In this document: positions 1 through 9,464 of the stretch, one piece after another | How the letters are laid out: the number at the start of each line of letters is the position of its first letter | How positions within the stretch are numbered: position 1 is the stretch's first letter | Source: Bimastos eiseni | Lineage: Eukaryota; Annelida; Clitellata; Crassiclitellata; Lumbricidae | Length of the DNA: 64,000 bases | Assembly: GCA_959347315.1 (NCBI GenBank) | Contig: OY365807.1 | Coordinates: 8,585,147 to 8,649,146 of the forward strand | Reading direction: 5' to 3' | Program-made: the position numbers and the translations under genes | Notes under the pieces: model-generated | Seen by the model: the letters and a program-made list of their open reading frames with translations, nothing else | Told to the model about the DNA's origin: nothing | Databases searched by the model: none

Positions 1-49
1 CTGAAATATCATGAAGTCTTCGTGTACCTAAAATGAAACTGATTTTCCA
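1..49. repeat. Exact 49-bp direct repeat, copy 1
   Basis: These 49 bases recur without a mismatch at 2887-2935 in the same orientation. The copies diverge immediately to the right. Copy 1 touches the window edge, so its left limit is unknown. The repeats bracket about 2.9 kb of mostly mobile-element-derived sequence. They could be terminal repeats of a larger insertion, the trace of a local duplication, or two copies of one dispersed element. Confidence 0.85.
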
Positions 50-82
50 GCTGACCCGCAGCAAAACGTAAGTAATATATAT

Positions 83-742
83 TAGGGCTGTTGATTAATC
101 ACAGTTAATTAACGCGTGCGATTAATGCGTTATTTTTTTGGGCGATTAAAACTTTTAATCGCGTGAGGTACGGCCGAGGTCTAAAGTCATTTGGCGGGAT
201 TGGGCATAATTCACCCAGTTGTGAGTTATCATCAGACTCCCAAGATGAACCCCTCGTCCCAAAATCGGCTGCTACAGCGCTGCTGCGTTACAGAGACGAA
301 CCTCAGATGGACATAGACTGTTGCCCTTTTTGGAGTGGTTGAAAACAGACGAAGGGGCACAATAAGAAACGTTTCTAATTCTGACGTTACAACGTAAATA
401 ACTTAATTTGTCTCAACAACTGGTGAAAAATGGACTTAGATAAAATTTTGCATTCCCTGCTGCATATACTTTTATGCTAAATAAGAAATTTTACAATGTG
501 ACATCAGAGACAATTTATTGTTTAAAAATGACCTGCTTAAGTTCTGATATTTTACTAATATTAAGTAAATACCTCTGTGTGGCTAAAAAATCACATTAGC
601 TACTTATTTATAGCTATATAAAAACAATAGTAATACTGCATTGCTATTTCTCGTGATGCAATTAATCACGTTAATAATCGCAATAATTTTTTTAATCGCA
701 AGATTAATCGGGATTAAAAATTTTAATCGTTGAGCAGCTCTA
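83..742 (+). mobile_element. Degenerate hAT-like element with transposase relic
   Basis: The left end reads TAGGGCTGTTGATTAA and the reverse complement of the right end reads TAGAGCTGCTCAACGATTAA, an imperfect terminal inverted repeat. AT-rich GATTAAT/TTTTAATCG motifs occur near both ends. Flanks TATATATT and TATATATA match at 7 of 8 positions, compatible with an 8-bp hAT target duplication, although TA-rich flanks are weak evidence. At about 279-360 the plus strand encodes LLRYRDEPQMD, then a tryptophan and a stop; this resembles the C-terminal part of BED-type hAT transposases, which is known to end in a similar acidic, WW-containing stretch. The frame breaks soon afterwards, so the copy is non-autonomous. 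Confidence 0.5.
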
Positions 743-817
743 TATATAGGCTATATTGAGTGGAGAATGTTTAAAGAAAATGACTTGCAGTAGTCGAGCT
801 CATCATGGCGATTATAG

Positions 818-1030
818 ACGTGGTTCGTAGCACAGACTGTCTCGGTCTCGAGACATCTCGAGATAGTTTTCTTAGTGTCTATGTCTCGGGAACCTGTTGT
901 CTCGATCTCGCGGTAGTTTCTTGAATTTTTAGAAACTGTCTTGGTCTTGGTACCTCACTCTCGGTATCGGCACCTCACTGTCACGGTATCGTCTTTCTCG
1001 AAGTTTCAAGTTTTATATACTGGTATGGTT
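818..1030 (-). repeat. CGAGAC-rich dispersed element, copy 1
   Basis: The minus strand carries a run of GAGACCGAGAC-like blocks interrupted by AAAAATTC and GGTACC. It aligns in the same order with plus-strand sequence at 45827-46240. Shared landmarks are ACTTGAAACTTC, GACAGTGAG, GAGGTACC, GACCAAGACA, CGAGATCGAGAC and CTCGAGA. No coding capacity is seen. Copy 2 has about 200 bp extra in the middle. Confidence 0.6.
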
Positions 1031-1068
1031 CCTAACACCGGCGGATTCTGCGATGGTCACAGATATGT

Positions 1069-1089
1069 ATGAATAATAATGATGATGAC

Positions 1090-1158
<69 letters not shown>

Positions 1159-1167
1159 GATGATGAT

Positions 1168-1241
<74 letters not shown>

Positions 1242-1320
1242 CGACGACGACGACGACGAAGACGACGACGACGACTACAACGAAGACGACGACGACGACG
1301 ACGATGATGATGATGATGAT
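1069..1320. repeat. GAT/GAC trinucleotide and hexanucleotide microsatellite
   Basis: About 250 bp of GAT repeats pass into GATGAC hexamers, then GAC repeats, then GAT again. All three frames are open because of composition (poly-Asp, Met/Thr or His/Arg). The ordered change of repeat unit suggests stepwise mutation and expansion. There is no gene evidence. Confidence 0.9.
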
Positions 1321-1329
1321 ATGAACAAC

Positions 1330-2045
1330 TACTATGATTTCTACGGCATCGTGACCTTTCCATTCCGTTGCAACTACTCTTATCGACCTAACAAAGGCGC
1401 GTCTGTCTAGATCAGTCTATACTTCCTACAGCCAAGATAACTCCGCTGACATCTTACCCTACAGTGTACGCAGATACGCCCTACGTCTTACGTCAAAGTC
1501 TTGTGAAAGACTCAGTCGAGTCAGCGAAGCGAATCGGATGAAGAGCCTAGATCTGTAGTTCCAACATTTTAGGCGTGCGGTTGAATGAGCACGATATATG
1601 CTGCCAAGCCGAGAGGGGACAGGCAAACAAATGCCCTGGCACGGCGAATTTTTAGGGCCCGCAGTCAACTCATGAAATCATAGTAATAATAGTTTTAAAA
1701 TATGTGCTATGCCTTGTTGAATATAATATTCTATTTCCAACGCTCGACTAGGCCTTGCAACAGTCTAAACTTCGAGCATCTTAATACAACCTTACTTGTC
1801 ATTGTTTGGCTATAGGACTCGCTTACTTCCGTCTAAGAGTTCCGTGATTGCTCTGCCAAGAAGTCAAGAACTTCTCTGCCTAAGGGCCCTGAATTTCTCT
1901 GCATTTTGGCAAGGAATTATCTGCCTAAAGGCCCGGAATAATCTGCCTGAGGGCCCGGAGTTTCTGTCGAAGGACAGAGGTATAATTTTTGTGTTATTTG
2001 ACTTATATGCGTTAGGTCTTAGCTGGCTGATCCACTATCATATGT
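1330..2045. other. Non-coding stretch with short degenerate repeat
   Basis: No convincing gene is seen. Between about 1876 and 1965 a unit like CTGCCTAAGGGCCCGGAATT occurs about three times with drift. The remaining open frames are short and lack splice signals or recognisable domains. Confidence 0.5.
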
Positions 2046-2049
2046 GTAA

Positions 2050-2680
2050 CTAGCTGGGGAACCCGGCGTTGCACGGGTTGTGACATGTTTTTGGCCCTGG
2101 AGAGCAGGAAGACGGCGGCCGCGGGTTCACCAAACCCTCTATCTGGTGTCCCAGGTGTCCCCCGAGCGAACGGTGAAGATTTCGAGTGAATAGCTGTAAG
2201 CGTGTGTAAATGGATAAACGGAATTCGTGTAGGGCCTATAGACTTTGATGCGTACAATGTACATACCCGTCTGACCGACTGTGGAAACGATGGCCAACTA
2301 CTGTATACCTGGTACCTGTACGATATCCCCCAAAATGTCCATTCATTCATGACGGTATAAAAGAACAGCAGGTGTGGCAGACAGGTATCACATGCACATG
2401 TCGGCAAATGTGGAGCAGGTGTTTCGTCGACACGCTCCTGGCGAATGAGATGGAAACTTTTCTTTTATGTGGACTCCTTGGGGTAGTAGTCCTGAGATAG
2501 GTCTTTTAGCCCTGGAGACCAGGAAGACGGCGGCCGCGGGATTCACCAATCCCTCGACTGCGTGGCCCAGGTGTTCCCCGAGCCAACGGCGAAGGTTTCG
2601 AGTCAATAGCTGTGAAACTGTGCAAATGCATAACCGGACGGACAGACAGACGCACAGAATCTTCCCTTTATATATGTAGA
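2050..2680 (+). repeat. Duplicated 125-bp module with hairpin start and poly-GACA tail
   Basis: A module starting near CCTGGAGA, containing GGAAGACGGCGGCCGCGGG and ending near AATAGCTGT, is present at about 2093-2220 and again at 2509-2640, with clear but imperfect identity. The first copy is preceded by AACCCG-GCGTTGCA-CGGGTT, a 6-bp-stem hairpin at about 2060. The second is followed by a GGACAGACAGACG tail and TATATATG. Hairpin starts and such tails occur at ends of some retroelements, including Penelope-like elements; assignment to that class is a guess. No hammerhead core (CTGATGA with GAAA) was seen. Confidence 0.5.
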
Positions 2681-2689
2681 GATTTATGA

Positions 2690-3845
2690 TATATGCTCAG
2701 TCCATAGCAATACACGGCCTCGCATCATCAGCTCATAGAGACACACGTCACACAACTGTAATTGGTGCCAATGGCGCACAACTTCGTGTGATTTGCATAA
2801 TATTTGACAGAGGTTTGCATATCTCATGCGCGTTTCATTTATTGATTAGGTTTCTTTCATGATAATTATTTTATTTCTTGCATAAACTGAAATATCATGA
2901 AGTCTTCGTGTACCTAAAATGAAACTGATTTTCCATCTGTCGCTCGCCTCTCACGCAGGCAAAATTCCGGTGGTTGAGAGTGAAAATGCTACTACGTGAA
3001 ACCACTAAGTCGCCAGCATCACTGTCTTTAAGTGTCTTAATTAGTAGCACAGATGGATGCATTAGTTAAACTGATAATTGATTAGAAAAATTAACATTTG
3101 TCAATAACAATCGCTTATCGATTAGAATTAGGCCTGCATGTGGTATTGGCAAAATATTGTAAACAATCGAAAAGAAATAAAAATTAGACCTACTGTGTTT
3201 CTCTGCTCCGTATAGGACAACTATAGCCTGACTGAATTGATAGTGATAATATTATGCTAGCTAACAGTATACTAAGTGAAGTACAGTTTACTTACATGTA
3301 GGGTGTGACAACCAGTGCAATACTGAGTTAAATCATACAAAAGTCAGAGAGCTTCTATTCGACGAAGATGATCAGCGTCCCCCTCCCTTTAGCCAGGTCT
3401 GGTACTGGCACTAATCGCACGCTGCAGAGGCGAAGTCTTAAATGATTTCTTTCACAATGAACAAATTCATTCTTGAGAGAACTGTGTGTTAAACTCCGAA
3501 TCCACATAACAGCCGAATGCACATCAACATGGGCCAGAAGTGCTCTGGTGCCCCACCATATGATCGTAACGTCTCCGTGATTAGTCTCTTCTGGTTAAAG
3601 ATGATAAATCTGAATTGCGATTAGCGATTGCTACGTACAAAGTCAGTAGCAGGGAACCAGCTTGCCTAAAGGGAAGTGCTTACAGCCTTACAGGATAGCG
3701 AAGAGAGGCAGTGACACCAAAGAAATGATTAAACACTAATCTACAAGCTTTCTTTGAACATTGTGTAATATTCGGGACGGGATGCAGACGCTACATGAAT
3801 CAACGATCACAGCGGACGATCCATTCGCCAGGTGGCTGGGTGAGT
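2690..3845. other. Intergenic, no gene seen
   Basis: This is AT-rich unique-looking sequence downstream of the otopetrin stop. It contains the second copy of the 49-bp direct repeat at 2887-2935. No RNA gene or domain-bearing frame is recognised. The otopetrin 3' UTR probably lies in 3845-3500, but no single polyadenylation signal stands out. Confidence 0.5.
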
Positions 3846-4373
3846 CTAAAATTTTTCCGAAGCAAGAGACGAGATGGAGCTGACGTGACTGATTCCATCC
3901 ATCTGGAACATCTTATTATCCAGGCCTTCCTCTCCCTCTCCCGTGCGGTTCAACTTGCGCTGCGAGACCTGAGGGGTCAGCTGCGGGACCGAGATGGACC
4001 GTAGCAGCCGGCTGGACCTGGGGTCTCCCACCGGAGAGGTGTCCTGCTGCAGAGCCACTTCAGGGGGAGCAGGGACCTTCTGGTGGAGCGGCGTGTAGGC
4101 AATGGCCCAGACGTCAGCGAGGCAGACACTCGAGTGGAAGCGGAAGAAGAGGAGGAGAGGAAGGTTGACGTTCATGAGAAGCACCCAGGCCAGTTCGCCG
4201 TAGAAGGCGCTTTGTGTTCCCTGGAGGCTGAGCTCCTTGACCTGGACCGTACGGAAGACCCAGACGGCTACGTTACCAACGACTAGGAAGGTCAAGAGGC
4301 CACGACCCGGCATGTCCTTCACGTGGGAGGCCTTCGAGGGATAGCGCCTCATTCCACTCATGACCAAAATCAC
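3846..4373 (-). CDS. Otopetrin exon 7 (TM11-TM12, C-terminus)
   Basis: The acceptor TTTGTGTTTGTTGCAG leads into VILVMSGMRRYPSKA. TM11 is GRGLLTFLVVGNVAVWVF; TM12 ends with LPLLLFFRFHSSVCLADVW. A polar cytoplasmic tail of about 80 residues follows and ends at TAG (3848-3846). The RFHSSVCL motif is strong family evidence. Confidence 0.92.
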   Translation of the reverse strand: MILVMSGMRRYPSKASHVKDMPGRGLLTFLVVGNVAVWVFRTVQVKELSLQGTQSAFYGELAWVLLMNVNLPLLLFFRFHSSVCLADVWAIAYTPLHQKVPAPPEVALQQDTSPVGDPRSSRLLRSISVPQLTPQVSQRKLNRTGEGEEGLDNKMFQMDGISHVSSISSLASEKF

Positions 4374-4917
4374 CTGCAACAAACACAAATCATGATGTGT
4401 CGTGTATTGTCAAAGCGGAACTGTGGACATGAATATAATCTTAATTGTAATCGTAATATCCTGACTTCTAAAGAGCCACTTGAAAGACAAGCGCAGGTCA
4501 CCAGCTTATTCACGAGTGCTGCATTGATTCACAGGTGTTGACTGAGATGTTGTCTGTGGTAGGTCAGAGGCCGGTTTGCAGAATGTCAGCGAAGGCAGAG
4601 TAGCTGCTAAGGAAGGTGTCATTTTGGTCGAGGATTGAAGAGCGGAATTCAAATGTTAGTGAATGATGCGTAAAGTGTTAAATTCAGACGTTAAAAGTGA
4701 AAACTTGCAAATACAAATGTGTGCAAATGTAAAAATTACACGCACGAATAAGCTCATCCCAACCCAACGGCATACCCAGAGCAGGCAACTCGGGCATACC
4801 ACCTGAGCTTGAGTTGCCCCAGAGATGGGGTGCCTCAGCTGGATTCCATGACGCAAGAAACAAAGGCTTGGGGTTGCGTCGTTAACAAGGCTATACACGC
4901 TGAGCTGAGACAGCTAC

Positions 4918-4957
<40 letters not shown>

Positions 4958-6419
4958 GAGGAGAGAGGCAGCGACAGAGAGACAGAAGCAGATACATAGA
5001 AAGAGACAGGCAGAGACACAGAGACAGAGACAGGCAGAGAGAAACAAATGCGTTCGTTCAATCCCTCTACCTTCTACTCAATAGATGACCAAAGCAGAGT
5101 ACCTGAACAATCGTCTGAACGGAGGCTACGAATGACCCTGCCATCCGTAGACCTTCGATGGGTCTTCTTTCGCCTGTGTTCTGCCTCACGGCATCTCCTG
5201 CTGCCATTGTAACGGAAATCTCCAGAACGAGTGTTCCAACCATGGAAAGATACAGCAGAAGGTCATCAACGGAGACTGGCTTGGCGATGTACGACAGACG
5301 ATGGATGCGATAAGTTGCAGCAACAGCAGTCAGAAGAAGAATGGAGTGAAGTAGGATGTCTGACGTCAGATAGATGAGTTCCGCCTTCGGAATATCCAAC
5401 TCGACGTCCATCGCAAAGAAGAAGAGAGCGATGCTGACGGCGCAACAGACCAGCATCATTATACCAGAGAAGAGGCCGCGATGCGACTTCAGGAGCACCG
5501 ATGGACCGTGACCGTAGTGCCCGGAATCCTCCTCATGATCCGCTTTCTCGACGTCCGATAGATCGATCGCCTGAACCTTGAAGAAGTTGGTCAGACCTCG
5601 AACGACGTCGTCCTTGGTCTGGTCGTCAATGGAAATGTAGATGATGATGGTGGTTCCCATGGCGATCAGACTGTACTCCAGCACGAACGGAAAGAGGTAG
5701 ATAGAGGCGGACGACAGGATACCGGGATAGTACGGACAGTCCCCTTCTGCAATGCGAAAGACGAATCGATCAGTTGAAGGGAGCACGTGAATGAAGGTGC
5801 GTTCTTCACCCCTGGGCATGTGACGGTAGTGGCTGAAGAAGTCTACTTTTGTAGCTCCTTTCTACTGTTTTGGTCTTGGCTTTTCAGTTTACACTATCAG
5901 AAGCTTAGCTGCTTTGGGACGGGGACAAACACTTTGTACTATTAGCCCAGGCAATTTATAGTTTGACCCGGGTAAAATTGCTTCAGAATCTTTCTGCTAA
6001 GAAAACCTCGCTGAGTGTCATATTGAAGACCTAGTAGTCAAAGGCTAACAAGATACATTAAGGTAATTTCAAGGTCAAATGGTCAACCATTTCAACCATT
6101 TAAATTTGGCATGACATTGAATGAGGTCGCAGATAGACTGAAGTCAATATTCTTTATCGCTGTCATCACGTTCGGTAACTGTGAGGCGTATTATGGTTGT
6201 CAAACACGTACCTACAAATTTGTGGAGCCTTTGCAGCAATTGCCTCGAACATTGAGTCTCTTCTCGGAACATTGAAGGCATTCGAGAAGTCCGATATTAT
6301 TTGTCTATGTTATGGTTTAGAGGCATAGTCTGCAAGTATTATCTATTTGCGTGGACGAGAATGAAGATGACGATGATGAAGAGGATTAAGAATGATAATA
6401 GGTAATAATAATAATAATA

Positions 6420-6452
<33 letters not shown>

Positions 6453-6470
6453 ATTATAATAATAATAATG

Positions 6471-6501
<31 letters not shown>

Positions 6502-9433
6502 AAAATAATAATGATATTAATAATAATAATAGCTATAATAATAAAAATAATAATAATTACTCTATGTCAGTTCTGGGCACCTCAGACTCAGACTGGAACA
6601 ATAGTGAGACTAGAGACTGATTGATTCTTGTGCATAACAATGATGAACTAGTGAGTCTGTATTCATGTCCGATGATTTGCAAATAAATAAATTCTTATTA
6701 ATAATGTAAAAATGTAATAACAATTATTATCATTATTATTGTTATTATTATTATTATTTATTATTTTTATTTATTATTATCATTATTTATTACTATTATT
6801 ATTACTATGATTGTTGTTGTTGTTATTGGTGTTGCTAGTATTAGTATTAGTGTTATTAGTATTATTATCGTTATTGGTGTGCACTTTTATGGCCCACTCC
6901 TATAAATTATGGGTTAATATCAAGCCTGAATTAGTATAAGTATGTATACCTTTGGCTGCTCGTTCAGCAATGTGATGAGGATGGAGATGAGCGATAGCGG
7001 TTGTGGCGTTGGCGGCGTGGCTGGTGTTGTGGCTGCGGGCATGTTCAAGGTGATTGAACTCATGCATGATTTCATTGACTAGGGTTCGGAGCCAGACGCA
7101 GATGTTGGTGGCTGTTAGATGAGCAGTTCCAAAGCGGGCCAGGAACTTCAGACCGTGGATGTGCACCTGCATTGTCAGAGTAAAAAAGCAATAAATTACA
7201 TCATCGTCATCATCATCGTCATCATTGGTGGGGCGTTGTGTAGTGGACCCTGCACCGAAGAAGTGCAGTAGGAAGAGAGACAGACAGACAGAGACAGACA
7301 GAGACAAACAGAGACAGAGACAGACAGACATAGACAGACAGAGACAGAGAGATAGATAGAGAAAGAGAGAGAGAGAGAAAGAGAGAGAGAGGGAGAGGGA
7401 GATCCCCGCCAACTCATAAGGTTGACTATATTCTTTCCGTTATCTAGGCGGAGTTGGTTGAATTCAGTGTGGACCGCAAAGAACGCCTTGCATGGCTGCC
7501 GTACAGCTACAGTTGACTTCTGTTATAACTTTTGACCATCCGTTTATACGATACTTGAAATCCTACTGCGACTATGTCGGCTTGAATGTCATTAAAAGTT
7601 GATAACGATTAGAGGCATCACCGTCATTATAGCAGAGGTTTCTAGTTCGATACTCGCTTTAATTGGCAGAGATGTTTCCAAGGATCTGCCCTGCTCACCT
7701 TCATGTACCTATCAACTCCGCTATATAATGAATACACCGACTGTAAACTATGAGTCTGCTGATAAAAAATAGCGTAGAAGGTTGACACTCATAAGCTGGG
7801 AGAACATGTTAGCTAGCATCATCGCTCTGGTTTCCCCTCTCGACACCGTTCTATGCTTCCTCCCACAGTCCCGTCCTCATCACCTTCTCTTCATCACTTA
7901 TGCCTCAGTACCTTCCTCTTCTTTCTCGTCCTCCTTCCATCTTCTCTGCATCTGCATCTTCATACCGACCGTTTTCTCATTTCCTATTCTTCATCCTCCT
8001 CTTCTTTCTCTTATTCTTTCTCTTCATCCACTTCCTCTATTTCTTCTTCCTCTCTTCCTTCCTCTTCTCCGCCTTCTTTTCCTCCTCCCCTTCTTCCTCT
8101 TCCTGTTATTCTTCTTCGTTCTACTCCTATTACTCCTCCTGCTTCTACTCTCCTCCTCCTCCTGCTCCTTTTGCTCCTTCTGCTCCTCCTGCTCCTCAAC
8201 CTCCTGTTCCTCCTGCTCCTCCTGCTCTTCTTCTTCTTCTTCCTCCTCCTCTTCTTCTTCTTCTTCATCTTTTTCTTCCTCTTCTTCTTCTTAGCCGCTA
8301 AAAAGCAGACATTTGTGCGTATCGCTTGCATACCGTTTCGTTTTTGAATAGAAAGAATGTCTGGACAACGATGAAGACGAGATGGAAGATGTAGCTCCAC
8401 CAGAAGTTGCTTCCAGTGCAGCCTGGCTGTGTGTGAGTGCTGTTCTCTATCTCCAGACAGACGTAGATTAGGTGACCGATCCCAAAAACTACAAATAGAA
8501 TTGACGTCTTCTGAGAGGGCGCTATAAAAGCATTTTCCCATGCTGGCTTGCGTAGCGTTGACGGTGCTTTGCATCTCATTTGATTTGTTTATTTAATGAT
8601 CTCGCTAGAACATAAGCCTGTGGTAATCGCAAAATCATCATTTTTAAGGCTCAACTCGCAGAGCAATGGGCACATAGCATACTTATACGCCAATCCTCGA
8701 GCGCTGGATAAAGGAGGATGTAAAGTATTAAGTTATATATCATATTTAAATATATATTTAAAGTATCAAGTTTCATATATATATATATACATACATATAT
8801 ATGTATATATGAGTACATTGTTGCATGTAGGTTCGAATAAATGATATTGCGAACGGTTCGTATGAATATATTTATATAGTGTCTCTAGTTCGAAGTCCGG
8901 ATTAAGGAAGAGTGCGTTGTCAATCACCTTTGTTCCAGACACGCTGCTGTTGAACTGTAGGCCTATACGACGATGATACTGCGTTTGTTGAATAGAGGTG
9001 AACAACTTACGAAGCGATCCCAGGCGAAGGTAGAAGCTCGATCCCTCGTGACTGAAGATACCTCCCAGTTTCGACATATCAATCCACACCTCGAACTCCT
9101 CCTCCACCTTCTCTCCGAACTGATCCGACGCCAAATCAGTGAAGTTCGACGGTGATTCCAGAGCGTTGGCACCGAACTCAGGGTCCACAGGCGCCGTTGC
9201 CCTCGCGTTCAGATTCGTCGTGCTGCTGTAGCGAACCATGGCCGACAGGTTGCGATGCTTCGCCATATGCCGACGTTGTTTCACAGTGTCGTGGCTGGGA
9301 GCCTCGCTATCGCTGGCCGTGCGAGACTGGCTGTTGTGGTGTTTCTTAAGGGCGTTCTTGTTGGGTTCAGTTCGGGTGGTTGGGGTGGTTGGGGTGGTTG
9401 GGGAAGGCACGGGGTTGTCCTCTGCTGTGGTCG

Positions 9434-9464
<31 letters not shown>

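Noticed and set aside
4499..4516. CACCAGCTTATTCACGAG, also found near 44138
   Set aside because: An 18-bp match with no extension on either side; too short to call a repeat family.
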